Assembly (NCBI RefSeq): GCF_019266065.1
Contig: NZ_LPNR01000077.1
Coordinates: 1 to 44,251, forward strand
Reading direction: 5' to 3'
Origin: Nocardia sp. MH4
GTDB lineage: Bacteria; Actinomycetota; Actinomycetes; Mycobacteriales; Mycobacteriaceae
Length of the DNA: 44,251 nt
Position numbers and translations under genes: made by a program. The notes below the pieces were generated by a model that worked only from the letters and a program-made list of their open reading frames with translations, was not told the DNA's origin and did not search any database. Shown piece by piece: positions 26,996 to 35,085 of the stretch (position 1 is the stretch's first letter; the number at the start of each line of letters is the position of its first letter).

Positions 26996-27724
26996 GTGCC
27001 CCATAGTAACACCATCCACGAATCGCTCACCGCGGTGTTCCAGGTTCGCCGCTTCCCCGCCGACGTTTCCGCAGGTAGGAGTGCCGGTGGTCGATCGAGG
27101 CACCCGGAATTGGCGGTTCTGCTGTGGGAGCGAGCGCTCGACCCACAGAAGGGCACCTGGTCGCTGCCCGGCGGCCGACTGCGCGACGACGAGGACCTCG
27201 ACGCCTCGGCCCGGCGCCAGCTGGCCGAGAAGGTCGACGTACGCGAGCTGGCCCATCTGGAGCAGCTCTCGGTGTTCAGCGCGCCCGATCGCGTCCCGGC
27301 CCCGCGCCGCATCGCCTCGGCCTACCTCGGCCTGGTGCCGCTGACCACCGAGCCCGCCCTCCCGGCCGACACCACCTGGCACCCGGTCTCGGCGCTGCCG
27401 GATATGTCGTTCGACCACCGCACCGTCGTCGACCACGCGCGCACCCGCCTGGCCGCCAAGCTCTCCTACACCAATATCGCCTACGCGCTCGCCCCCGACA
27501 CCTTCACCATGTCGACCCTGCGCGAAATCTATTGCGCGGCACTGGGTTACGATGTCGACACGACCAACCTCCAGCGCGTCCTCTCCCGCCGCAGAGTGAT
27601 CACCCCCACCGGCGACACCGCGCCCTCCGGCCGCGCGGGCGGTCGCCCCGCCGCGCTCTACCGCTTCACCGACTCCGGCCTGCGCGTCACCGACGAATTC
27701 GCCGCCCTGCGTCCCCCGAGCTGA
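26996..27724 (+). CDS. nrtR: Nudix-related transcriptional repressor of NAD synthesis
   Basis: NrtR proteins pair an N-terminal Nudix-like ligand domain (ADP-ribose sensing) with a C-terminal winged helix. The 242-residue product has both: [26 protein letters not shown] Nudix segment (about residues 58-83) and the family signature [51 protein letters not shown]. The Nudix box is degenerate: the REUxEE core reads RQLAEK, so hydrolysis is unlikely and ligand binding is expected. It diverges from nadABC. GTG 26996 has no ribosome site and sits seven bases past TAGAAT, which suggests a leaderless mRNA. Confidence 0.92.
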   Translation: MPHSNTIHESLTAVFQVRRFPADVSAGRSAGGRSRHPELAVLLWERALDPQKGTWSLPGGRLRDDEDLDASARRQLAEKVDVRELAHLEQLSVFSAPDRVPAPRRIASAYLGLVPLTTEPALPADTTWHPVSALPDMSFDHRTVVDHARTRLAAKLSYTNIAYALAPDTFTMSTLREIYCAALGYDVDTTNLQRVLSRRRVITPTGDTAPSGRAGGRPAALYRFTDSGLRVTDEFAALRPPS

Positions 27725-27772
27725 GCGCTCACCCCGCCGAACCTGTCGGTGGCCGCTGTCACACTACCGAGC

Positions 27773-28258
27773 ATGGGCGAAGACACCGCGAAGCCACAGA
27801 TCACCTCCTACGACGATCCGGACGCGCCGTGGAACCGGGAATTCGACCCGGATGAGATGGCCGGCTGGAACGACGACGTCATCCGCGAGTTCCGGGAGAA
27901 CGACGGGCGGGTCGGCGGCGACTACCAGGGCGCGACCCTGCTGCTGTTGACGACGACCGGCGCCAAGAGCGGCAAGCCGCACGTCGTCCCGCTCGGAGCC
28001 CTCTACCGGGGAGACGTGCTGTACGTCAGTTCGTTCATCGAAGACCGGTACCCGGCGTGGTATCACAACGCCAAAGCCGATGCGCGGGTAACGATCGAGC
28101 TCGGCGGCGAACGCTTCGCGGCGACGGCCGACGTGCTCACCGGCGAGCGCTACGACGAGTTCGCGGCCTGGGCCCTGGCCGAGAATCCACTGCTGGCCGA
28201 GTACCAGGCCAAGGTCGACAAGCCATTGCCACTGGTGATCCTGCGCCGCGCGCAGTGA
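27773..28258 (+). CDS. Deazaflavin (F420)-dependent nitroreductase family protein
   Basis: This is a second Ddn/DUF385-type protein, 161 residues. An N-terminal extension (about residues 1-45, acidic, with WNREFDPDEMAGWNDDVIREFRE-like sequence) precedes the barrel: LLLLTTTGAKSGKPHVVPLG, GDVLYVSSFIEDRYPAWYHN and ARVTIELGG. Family members bind F420 and reduce quinones, nitro compounds or enones, often at the membrane. ATG 27773 is chosen; GTG 27749 would add eight residues without support. It lies 48 bases after nrtR and ends in a strong palindrome at 28274. It differs clearly from the copy at 5288, so this is not a recent duplication. Confidence 0.82.
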   Translation: MGEDTAKPQITSYDDPDAPWNREFDPDEMAGWNDDVIREFRENDGRVGGDYQGATLLLLTTTGAKSGKPHVVPLGALYRGDVLYVSSFIEDRYPAWYHNAKADARVTIELGGERFAATADVLTGERYDEFAAWALAENPLLAEYQAKVDKPLPLVILRRAQ

Positions 28259-28273
28259 TACCCGCCGGCTGAC

Positions 28274-28297
28274 GCCCGAGCGCGGCCGCGCTCGGGC
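28274..28297. terminator. 24-bp perfect palindrome between convergent genes
   Basis: GCCCGAGCGCGG (28274-28285) is followed directly by its reverse complement (28286-28297). It sits between the 3' ends of the plus-strand Ddn-like gene and the minus-strand TetR gene and so can act as a bidirectional terminator; there is no T-run. Confidence 0.65.
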
Positions 28298-28322
28298 ACG
28301 ACTTCGCTCGTCGCGCGACGGC

Positions 28323-29015
28323 TCAGCCGCGCGGCAGGATGCCGAACAACAGGGCGTCGATGCCCGCGGCGAACAGCGCGTCGTTGTCGACCGGCGCGCT
28401 CGCCCCGGCGGGTGCGCCACCGAACAGCGCCGTCAGATGGGGGTAGTCGCGCGCCGGGTCGCCGGTCGAGGCCGTCAGCGCGCCGGCCGGATCGCCGGTC
28501 GACAGGCCCGCGCGCTCCCGCGCGGCGAAGTTCGCGCCCCAGCCCGACAGCATCGCGACACCCATCATGACCGCGCCCGCGTCGAGTCCGGCCTGGGCCA
28601 GCGTGCCCGCCATGCGGTCCAGATAGCGCACCGAATTCGGGCCCATGCTCGACGGATTCGCCTCCACCAGCCACGGATGCCGTCGGTGCAGGGCGCGCGA
28701 CTGCTCGGCCAGCGCGAGGACGTCGGCGCGCACATCGCCGGTCGGGTCCGGGTACCGATACTCCCCCGCCACCCGGTCGACCATCAACGCGATCAGGTCG
28801 TCCTTGCCGTCGACATACCGGTACAGCGAGGCGGCCGCCGTACCGAGTTCGTCGGCCACGCCGCGCATCGAGACCGCGCGCAGACCACCCGCGTCGGCCC
28901 GCCGCACGCAGGCGCCGGCGAGCTGATCGAGGGTGTACGCCGGGCGCGGTCCCGGCCGGGGCGCCGCGCCGCGCGACCACAACGAGGTTCCGGTGTGCGT
29001 CATACCTGCCAGCAT
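28323..29015 (-). CDS. TetR family regulator of the adjacent DrrAB-like exporter
   Basis: This is a 230-residue TetR repressor with the tetracycline-repressor-like C-terminal domain. The helix-turn-helix reads GLRAVSMRGVADELG, then AASLYRYVDGKDDLIALM. The C-terminal half has WLVEANPSSMGPNSVRYLDRM, typical of drug-binding TetR proteins next to transporters. It diverges from the ABC exporter at 29099, and two related palindromes lie in the 83 bases between them, so it probably represses the exporter and itself. Start ATG 29015; ATG 29003 is an alternative. The inducing drug or metabolite is unknown. Confidence 0.9.
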   Translation of the reverse strand: MLAGMTHTGTSLWSRGAAPRPGPRPAYTLDQLAGACVRRADAGGLRAVSMRGVADELGTAAASLYRYVDGKDDLIALMVDRVAGEYRYPDPTGDVRADVLALAEQSRALHRRHPWLVEANPSSMGPNSVRYLDRMAGTLAQAGLDAGAVMMGVAMLSGWGANFAARERAGLSTGDPAGALTASTGDPARDYPHLTALFGGAPAGASAPVDNDALFAAGIDALLFGILPRG

Positions 29016-29030
29016 GCCGCAGATCGCCAG

Positions 29031-29049
29031 TTGCGAACAGCGTTAGCAG
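29031..29049. promoter_or_regulatory. TetR operator copy 1 over the exporter -35 box
   Basis: TTGCGAACAGCGTTAGCAG contains inverted TGCnAAC/GTTnGCA (29032-29048). TTGCGA (29031-29036) can serve as a -35 with TATCCT (29055-29060) as -10, 18 bases apart. It shares TTGCGAACA with the second copy at 29065. Confidence 0.65.
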
Positions 29050-29064
29050 ATGCGTATCCTGCAA

Positions 29065-29083
29065 TTGCGAACACTGTTCCCAA
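29065..29083. promoter_or_regulatory. TetR operator copy 2 at the exporter transcript start
   Basis: TTGCGAACACTGTTCCCAA is a 19-bp near-perfect palindrome with one mismatched pair (29068/29080). It lies 34 bases after copy 1 and just past the -10, where bound repressor would block initiation. Confidence 0.7.
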
Positions 29084-29098
29084 TGAAGGGAGATTGCC

Positions 29099-30076
29099 GT
29101 GCATGCCATCGAAGCCACTGCACTGACCAGGACCTATGGCGACAACACCGTGGTGGACGGGGTGGACCTGCGGGTGCGGGCCGGCCAGGTGCACGCCCTG
29201 CTCGGCCCGAACGGCTCGGGTAAGACCACCACCGTGCGCATGCTGGCGACGCTGCTGCGCCCCACCTCGGGCCGGGCCGCGATCGGCGGGTTCGACACCG
29301 TGCGCCAGGCCGACGACGCCAGGCGGCAACTGGGTCTGGTCGGCCAGTTCCACGCCGTCGACCCGCGGCTGACCGGGCGGCAGAATCTGGTGATGCTGGC
29401 CCGGCTCAACGGCTTTCGCGCGGCGGCTGCCCGCAGGCACGCGAAGGAGCTGCTGGACCGCTTCGACCTTGCCGTGGCGGCCGACCGGGTGGTCCGCACC
29501 TACTCCGGCGGGATGCGACGCAGGCTCGACATCGTCGCGGGCATGATCGTGCGTCCCGCCGTGCTGTTCCTGGACGAGCCGACCACCGCGCTGGACCCAC
29601 ACAGCCGCAACGAGATCTACCGGTATGTGCGCGATTTCGTCGCCGAGGGCACCACTGTCCTGCTGACCACCCAGTATCTCGACGAGGCACAACGCCTGGC
29701 CGACGCGATCACCATCCTGAAGGCGGGCCGGGTCGTCGCGGCGGGCACGCCGGCGGAGATCCTCACCGCCGTACCCGCCGGAGTGGACCTGATCGTCGAC
29801 GATCCGGACCGCTACGACGAGGTCGCCGCGGTGCTGTCGAGATTCGGCGGCACACCCTCGGATCCGCCACCTACACAACGTAATTCGCCGCTGGAGGTCT
29901 CGTTCACCTTCCCCGGCGAGGCCCCCGGCCTGCTCCCGGTTCTGCGCGCGCTCGACGCCGCCGACATCGCCGTGCGCGATATCGGCGCCCGCGCGACGAC
30001 GCTCGACGACGCGTTCCTCGCGCTCACCGGCCGCGATCGGGTCGCGACCGCCGGCTCGGCGCAGGTGCGGGCATGA
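29099..30076 (+). CDS. ABC exporter ATP-binding protein, DrrA type
   Basis: This is the nucleotide-binding subunit of an ABC-2 type exporter of the daunorubicin-resistance (DrrA) group, 325 residues. Walker A is GPNGSGKTT (36-44), the Q-loop LVGQFHAVD, the signature YSGGM (135-139) and Walker B VLFLDEPTTALDP (from 155). The H-loop position carries Gln (LLTTQYLDEA, Gln192), as is usual in DrrA proteins. A C-terminal extension of about 90 residues (from 235) is also family-like. GTG 29099 follows GAAGGGAGA. It overlaps the permease by four bases (ATGA). It probably drives export of a lipophilic drug or lipid. Confidence 0.94.
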   Translation: MHAIEATALTRTYGDNTVVDGVDLRVRAGQVHALLGPNGSGKTTTVRMLATLLRPTSGRAAIGGFDTVRQADDARRQLGLVGQFHAVDPRLTGRQNLVMLARLNGFRAAAARRHAKELLDRFDLAVAADRVVRTYSGGMRRRLDIVAGMIVRPAVLFLDEPTTALDPHSRNEIYRYVRDFVAEGTTVLLTTQYLDEAQRLADAITILKAGRVVAAGTPAEILTAVPAGVDLIVDDPDRYDEVAAVLSRFGGTPSDPPPTQRNSPLEVSFTFPGEAPGLLPVLRALDAADIAVRDIGARATTLDDAFLALTGRDRVATAGSAQVRA

Positions 30077-30882
30077 GCGCCACCGAGACTCGTTCGGTCT
30101 CCGCGGTCACCGCGGCGGCGGTGCTGTTCGAACGCGTCCTGACGAACTACCGCAACTCCCCCGGCCTGTTCGCGATCACCCTGGCCGCCCCGCTGGGCAT
30201 GATGGTGCTGTTCGGCTTCGTCTTCGGCGGAGCGCTGTCCGGTGGCGGTGACGCCACCGCCTACCGCGCCTACCTGGTGCCGGGCGTGCTGGTCCTGGTG
30301 GCGGCGATGGGGCTGACCTCGACGGCGTCCACCGCGAACGCCGATCTGCACAGCGGGTTCACCGATCGGCTGCGCGCGCTGCCGGTGTCCTCGGCGGCCG
30401 CGCCGGCCGGCTTCGCGCTGGCCGAAACGGTGGTCGGGGTGCTGGCGCTGACGCTGATGTCCGGTGCGGGCGCGCTGCTCGGCTGGCGGGTGGCGGCCAC
30501 GCCCGGCGAGATCGCGGTGGCGATCGCGCTGCTGCTCGCGTTCCGCTGCGCGCTGTCGTGGCTGGGGATCGCGCTCGGCTCGGCGGTCCGCGACGAACAG
30601 ATGCTCCAGCAGACGGCACCGCTGATCTTCGGCACGATCATGTTCTCGAACGTGTTCGTGCCGACCTCGACCATGCCGTCGGTGATCGCCACGATCGCGG
30701 AGTGGAATCCGGTGAGCGCCATCGTGGCCGCGCTGCGGGACCTGCTCGGCGCCGACCTGCCCGTCGCCGCCGGAAGCGCCTGGCCGATGCAGCACCCGGT
30801 CGCCGCGGCGGCCCTGTGGATCGCGGTCTTGTTCGCCCTCGCGGTGCCGATCGCGATCCGCCGGTACTCGGCCGACAGCTGA
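30073..30882 (+). CDS. ABC-2 type exporter permease, DrrB type
   Basis: This membrane partner of the DrrA-like ATPase has 269 residues and about six membrane helices (FAITLAAPLGMMVLFGFVF; VPGVLVLVAAMGLTS; ALTLMSGAGALLGW and others). The ABC-2 landmark NADLHSGFTDRLRALPVS marks the coupling loop after helix 2. The start ATG overlaps the upstream stop as ATGA, giving coupled translation and a fixed subunit ratio. A strong hairpin follows within ten bases of the stop. The substrate is unknown. Confidence 0.92.
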   Translation: MSATETRSVSAVTAAAVLFERVLTNYRNSPGLFAITLAAPLGMMVLFGFVFGGALSGGGDATAYRAYLVPGVLVLVAAMGLTSTASTANADLHSGFTDRLRALPVSSAAAPAGFALAETVVGVLALTLMSGAGALLGWRVAATPGEIAVAIALLLAFRCALSWLGIALGSAVRDEQMLQQTAPLIFGTIMFSNVFVPTSTMPSVIATIAEWNPVSAIVAALRDLLGADLPVAAGSAWPMQHPVAAAALWIAVLFALAVPIAIRRYSADS

Positions 30883-30889
30883 GCACCGC

Positions 30890-30927
30890 GACCCGCGGGC
30901 CGGGGCACGAACCCCGGACCGCGGGTC
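30890..30927. terminator. Hairpin after the DrrAB-like operon
   Basis: A 9-bp stem (30890-30898 with 30919-30927), one mismatch, then a 6-bp inner stem (30900-30905 with 30912-30917) close a 6-base loop. It lies between the permease stop and the 3' end of the opposing methyltransferase remnant. Confidence 0.8.
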
Positions 30928-30936
30928 CGGTCCGGG

Positions 30937-31490
30937 TCAGACTTCGGCCGCGCGCAGCGAATACAGCAGCGGCACGCGCGGCGTTCCCGCCGGAAACCGG
31001 AACCCGCGACGCTCTGGTTCGAGGACTGCGAAACGCCGGGAGACGGTGACCTCGTGCTCGCGCAGCAACTCCACGCGCAGTCCGGCCGCGGCCACGGCCG
31101 AGACGACCTCGCCGAGCCCGTGCCGCCAGCCGACGGTGACATCGGCGGTGGTCACCGCGTCCGGCGCGGCATAGTTGCCCGGGACGAGTTCCACGACCGG
31201 CTCCGGGTCGCAGTAGTCGTCGATCACGGTGCGGCCGTCGTCGGGGCTGAGCAGGTCCCCGAACGGGTGGGATTCCGCCACCACGAATTCGGCGTCGGCG
31301 ACGCCGATTCGCCCGGCCAGCGCCCGTGCGGCCTCGACCGCGGGTACCGAGAAGTCGCGCAGGTGTTCCCGGCCCGCGACGAAGCCCTCGACGTCGTAGA
31401 GGTCCGAGCGGGTGTGGAGCGGGGCGCGCTCGTCCCAGTGCGCCCGGTTGAGCCGGACCCAGTCGTCGGCCGCGCCCGTTCAGCTGTCAT
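30937..31490 (-). pseudogene. Decayed class I SAM methyltransferase
   Basis: The minus strand encodes the two ends of an actinobacterial methyltransferase of a type I recognise, but not its middle. Family-like N-terminus DDWVRLNRAHWDERAPLHTR, then DVEGFVAGREHLRDF, runs straight into PAVEAARALAGRIGVADAEF and then into the C-terminal part SHPFGDLLSPDDGR, GWRHGLGEVVSAV and PLLYSLRA. The SAM-binding motif I segment normally after REHLRDF and the central strand-helix units before the HPF motif are missing. The reading frame stays open across both joins, but it has no start codon: a TGA (31482-31480) precedes it, and the likely original ATG (31490) is in another frame. Two internal deletions plus a 5' frameshift explain this. 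It should be inactive. Confidence 0.7.
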
Positions 31491-31647
31491 ACCGGCGATC
31501 TCGGTGCTTCGCGGAGCGCCGGTAGGTGCGGCCGCTGGGCACGGCGGTGGCGGCCGACGAGCTGCGCAGCGCGTGCCGACGTCGCCAGGCGGCCAGATCG
31601 GGCCGCTCGGCGGGTTGTTCGGTGCTGGTGTTCTCGGTGGCGCGCAC
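31480..31647 (-). CDS. Small basic hypothetical protein, 55 residues
   Basis: A GTG at 31647 follows an excellent GGGGGAGGA ribosome site by about eight bases and opens a 55-codon frame. The product is rich in Arg, Ser and Ala (for example AAWRRRHALRSSSAATAV and SGRTYRRSAKHRDRR), with no signal or membrane segment. I do not recognise the family. Its last codons overlap the start of the methyltransferase remnant, so the two were probably once co-translated. The good ribosome site and clean frame argue that it is real; the short length keeps confidence moderate. Confidence 0.5.
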   Translation of the reverse strand: MRATENTSTEQPAERPDLAAWRRRHALRSSSAATAVPSGRTYRRSAKHRDRRYDS

Positions 31648-31730
31648 GGCCAGGTCCTCCCCCGGAGCAGATATCGACCGGTCGACGGTAGGTGACGCGG
31701 CACCGTGGACGCCACCGGTTTTCCGCACGG

Positions 31731-33383
31731 TCACAGTGCGCCCGTGCGGACCGCGACGACGAGGTGCGCCAGCGTGAGCAGCAGGTCGGTGTCCGTGAGC
31801 ACGGCGGGTCCGCCGTCGACCGGCCGTCCGCGCGCCATCTGCCGCAGGATCGTGCTCGCGGAGGTGCCGAGCGAGCCGTCCGGTTCCGGGAACACCGCGG
31901 TGGGCAGGTGGTCGGTCGAGGCGATCAAGGTCACCCGTTCCGCGCCACCCGCGCCCTGCCAGTCCCAGCTCAACCAGGTCCAGCGCAGGGCCGGGCGATC
32001 GTCGACGACGGTGCGCATGCGTCCGACGATGCCGTTGCCGAGATCGAAGTAGGACGCCGGACCGAACCGGGGCTCGGCCAGCCGATAGAGCGCGAATTCC
32101 GGGTATCTGCCGATGCTCTCGCCGCTCGCGGCGCTGATCACGTCGACCGCCACCCGGCGCTTGTCTCCGGCGGAGTCCCAGCCGAGATCGACCTCGTCGG
32201 CCTCGAGCAATTGCCGGGTGCCGGAGCTTGCCGGACCGAAATAGTCCGGTATCCACGGGTATTCGTGATGATCGACCACGTTCCAGCCGGGCGCGGTGAC
32301 CCGCTCGCCCGCGACGACACCCGCGACCGTGGTGAACTCGGCGGTCTTGGCACCGGGTAGCGGGATCCACGCCAGAGCCACGGCGACGGCCACCACCACA
32401 CCGGCGCCGCACATCCCGAGTCGCACCGGCTGCCGGTGACCGTGCCGCCCGAGCCGACGCTCGCCACGGAGGTGGCGTCCGAGATCGACACCCGGTACCG
32501 ACCGCGCACCACAGCACCGCGCATCACCTTCCAGGCCGTCGGCGGATCGTGCGACGCACGCTCCGCCGCCACGGACGACCGCCGACGCCGATCGACCTGG
32601 CCACGCACCCGCCCCCGAGATGGCCGTGGCGAACGAGCTCGACCGCCCGAACGACGACCCGCGGGCCGCGAGCACAACCGTCACGCCCACGACGAGCGGC
32701 ACGACCTGGCAGCTGAACAGTGGAAGCCACCGATCGACCGCGACCACCGCCACCACGCCGATCAGCACGGTGGCGGCCACCGCGACGACATCGCGGACCA
32801 CGATCCCCACCGCGCACGAGGCGAGCATCACCAGCACCCCGCCCACGGCGATTCGGTCTCCACCGAGCAGCGCCGACCCGGTCCCGTACACCGGTGGCAG
32901 CAACGCCAGCGACATCGCCCACACCGGCCAGAACCGGACGACGAGCCGCACCCCGAGCACCACCACGATCGCGCTGATCCCGAACACCCAGGCTGCCAGC
33001 AGATCCAGGCGCAGCGGACCGTACTGCTCGTCCAGCCGCACCGTGAACAGACCCAGCAGGCCCGCGGCGGTGATCAGACCCGCCGACCCGAGCACCAGGT
33101 CGGAGACTCGATCCCGGGGCGCCTGCGGTGCGGGCCGCAGCGCGAGACCGAGCGCGGCCAGGCCGATCACACCGAGCAGCGCCGCGCTGAACCCCACGTA
33201 ACCGCTGTCGACGGGCACACCGAGCTCGCGCCAGCTCCGCCGGAAGGCAAGCGCGGTCGCGAAGACGACCACCGCCCACCCCGCCAGCCGACCGACGACG
33301 ACGGACGCCGAGCCCACCCCCGCGCGCCGCCTACCCGCCGTCCCGATCGCCGGACCGGCGGTCGTGCTGGCTGGCGCGGACAT
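31731..33383 (-). CDS. Polytopic membrane protein with C-terminal soluble domain; likely frame disruption
   Basis: The frame runs 550 codons from ATG 33383. Residues about 27-245 form eight or nine membrane helices (for example AALLGVIGLAALGLAL, VWAMSLALLPPVYGTGSALL). A further helix (VVVAVAVALAWIPLP) precedes a soluble, Trp/Tyr-rich C-terminal domain of about 190 residues (YPWIPDYFGPASSG, RYPEFALYRLAEPRFG). Between about 32610 and 32415 the annotated frame has unusually poor third-position G/C, whereas the next frame reads more naturally (TAWKVMRGAVVRGRYRVSI, VASVGSGGTVTG). Two compensating indels, natural or from sequencing, would explain this. I do not recognise the family; the layout loosely recalls exosortase/EpsI fusions, but I cannot find their catalytic residues. 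Confidence 0.6.
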   Translation of the reverse strand: MSAPASTTAGPAIGTAGRRRAGVGSASVVVGRLAGWAVVVFATALAFRRSWRELGVPVDSGYVGFSAALLGVIGLAALGLALRPAPQAPRDRVSDLVLGSAGLITAAGLLGLFTVRLDEQYGPLRLDLLAAWVFGISAIVVVLGVRLVVRFWPVWAMSLALLPPVYGTGSALLGGDRIAVGGVLVMLASCAVGIVVRDVVAVAATVLIGVVAVVAVDRWLPLFSCQVVPLVVGVTVVLAARGSSFGRSSSFATAISGAGAWPGRSASAVVRGGGACVARSADGLEGDARCCGARSVPGVDLGRHLRGERRLGRHGHRQPVRLGMCGAGVVVAVAVALAWIPLPGAKTAEFTTVAGVVAGERVTAPGWNVVDHHEYPWIPDYFGPASSGTRQLLEADEVDLGWDSAGDKRRVAVDVISAASGESIGRYPEFALYRLAEPRFGPASYFDLGNGIVGRMRTVVDDRPALRWTWLSWDWQGAGGAERVTLIASTDHLPTAVFPEPDGSLGTSASTILRQMARGRPVDGGPAVLTDTDLLLTLAHLVVAVRTGAL

Positions 33384-33423
33384 GGCGGCTCCGGTCTGTC
33401 GAGGCTGCGGAATCCCGATCGGC

Positions 33424-33840
33424 TCAGTAGCGCTCGGGTTCCCAGGTGGACACCGCCCAGACGACGGCCAGATCGAGCAGGATCACCACCACCGACCACC
33501 ACGGGTAGTACAGCAGCGACGCGAAATTCGCGATGATCGACACCCCGGCCAGCACGGCCGCCACCACCAGCGCCCACCGCGCGCCCAGGATCATGCCGAG
33601 GGCGATCGCGACCCCGCACACCCCGACCAGCAGATGCAGCCACCCCCAGGTGCTGAGGTCCAGTTCGAACGTGTACGGCCTTGTGGTGTCGAAAATCTCG
33701 CCGCCGGCCAGACACGCGATGCCGCGCAGGATCTCCAGGATGCTCGCGACGAGCAGCAGCGCGACGGCCAGCATGGTGATCCCGGCGGCGACGCCCTGTG
33801 TCACCGGACGCGGCGGAGCCGCCACCATCGTCGTCGTCAC
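33424..33840 (-). CDS. DUF7144 family small membrane protein
   Basis: This 138-residue protein has four predicted membrane helices: AAGITMLAVALLLVASILEI, LHLLVGVCGVAIALGMILG, ALVVAAVLAGVSIIANFAS and WSVVVILLDLAVVWAV, with FDTTRPYTFELDLSTWGW between the first two. This pattern matches the DUF7144 group, which is widespread in actinobacteria and has no known function. GTG 33840 overlaps the stop of the AI-2E family gene as GTGA, so the two are co-translated. ATG 33828 would shorten it by four residues. Confidence 0.8.
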   Translation of the reverse strand: MTTTMVAAPPRPVTQGVAAGITMLAVALLLVASILEILRGIACLAGGEIFDTTRPYTFELDLSTWGWLHLLVGVCGVAIALGMILGARWALVVAAVLAGVSIIANFASLLYYPWWSVVVILLDLAVVWAVSTWEPERY

Positions 33841-34961
33841 GGCCGCTTCGCTTCCGGCTCCTGTTCCTGCTCCGACTCGGCTTCTTCCGGGACCGGTTTC
33901 GGCAACGGCGCGCCGATCAGGACATCGGCCCACCGGGTCGACGGATCGATATCGAGCAGCAGCGCCTTGACCAGCAGCGTCAGTGGAATGGCGAGCAGCG
34001 CACCGAGCGCGCCGATCACCCACGCCCAGAACACCAGCGACAGGAAGGTGATGGTCACGCCCAAACCGACGGCGTCGCCGACGAACTTGGGCTGGATGAT
34101 CGACTGGATGACGAAGTTGATCACCGAGTAGACCACGATCACCCAGATCATCAGCACCGGCCCACTGTCGAGCAGCGCCAGCAGCGCGGGCGGGATGACA
34201 CCGATGACGAAGCCGATGTTCGGGATGTAGTTGGTGATGAACGACAGCAGCGCCCACAGGATCGGCAGCGGCACGCCCATCAACCACAGTGCGCCACCGT
34301 CGATCACCGCCACGATCGCGCCGAACACGGTGGATACGACGAGATACTTGCGGGTGCCCTCGGCGAAGGACAGCAGGGCGCTCGCGATCGCGGGCCGCTG
34401 CTCGCGCACCACGAGCATCCGCTTGTCCATGGTCATCCCGTCGACGGCCATGAACAGCAGCAGGGCCAGGACGAAGAACAGATTCGAGAACACGCCGAGC
34501 ACACCGCCGAGCAGCGACTCGACCAGCTCGGCGACCTTGCCGACATCGACGCCGTCGAGCACCTTGTGGATCTGGTCGGAGCTGATGCCCAGGTCCGTGA
34601 GCAGCCCGCGGACGTTGTCGAGCAGCGAGTTCAGCTTGTCGCCGTATTCCGGGAGCAGCGAGGCCAGCTGCCAGGCCGAGACCGCCAGCGCCAGACCGAT
34701 CCCGAGCAGAATTCCCACCACCGCGACCAGGGCGAGAACCATCCCCACCCAGGTGGACCAGCCACGGCGCTGCGCCCACCCCTGCAACGGCTGCACCGCG
34801 ATGGTGAGCATGAGTGCCAGGAAGACCGGGCCGACGATGCCGGAGAAGACTTTCAGGCCCCCGACCACGACCACGCCCGCGGCCAGCGACAACAGCACGA
34901 TCAGCCCGCGGGGGATCATCCAGGACGGCGGCGCCGCGGCGCTCGTACTCGGCTCGGACAT
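33837..34961 (-). CDS. AI-2E family transporter
   Basis: This is a PerM/AI-2E exporter family protein of 374 residues with about eight helices. N-terminal helices (GLIVLLSLAAGVVVVGGLKV; VGPVFLALMLTIAV) precede the charged PLQGWAQRRGW and a long amphipathic stretch (LPEYGDKLNSLLDNVRGLLT). The C-terminal conserved part has FITNYIPNIGFVIGVIPPAL and IQPKFVGDAVGLGVTITFLS. The tail is acidic (EEAESEQEQEPEAKRP). Family members have been linked to signal export or Na+/H+ exchange; the substrate here is unknown. ATG 34961 is preferred because GAGGGAG sits at a good distance; GTG 34967 directly abuts that site. Confidence 0.9.
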   Translation of the reverse strand: MSEPSTSAAAPPSWMIPRGLIVLLSLAAGVVVVGGLKVFSGIVGPVFLALMLTIAVQPLQGWAQRRGWSTWVGMVLALVAVVGILLGIGLALAVSAWQLASLLPEYGDKLNSLLDNVRGLLTDLGISSDQIHKVLDGVDVGKVAELVESLLGGVLGVFSNLFFVLALLLFMAVDGMTMDKRMLVVREQRPAIASALLSFAEGTRKYLVVSTVFGAIVAVIDGGALWLMGVPLPILWALLSFITNYIPNIGFVIGVIPPALLALLDSGPVLMIWVIVVYSVINFVIQSIIQPKFVGDAVGLGVTITFLSLVFWAWVIGALGALLAIPLTLLVKALLLDIDPSTRWADVLIGAPLPKPVPEEAESEQEQEPEAKRP

Positions 34962-35085
34962 CGACACTCCCTCGGTCTGGTGAACACAGCCGGAGAAGAC
35001 TTCGCGCGGTGTCGCCCAGTCCTCCAGGGACCGACGCTAGGGAGGTCGCGGGCCGCGCACATCGCCCGTTCTGGGTGAAGTTCGG

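Noticed and set aside
31731..33383. Annotation of the polytopic protein as an exosortase
   Set aside because: The overall layout is suggestive, but the conserved Cys, Arg and His residues could not be located and the frame is doubtful in the middle.
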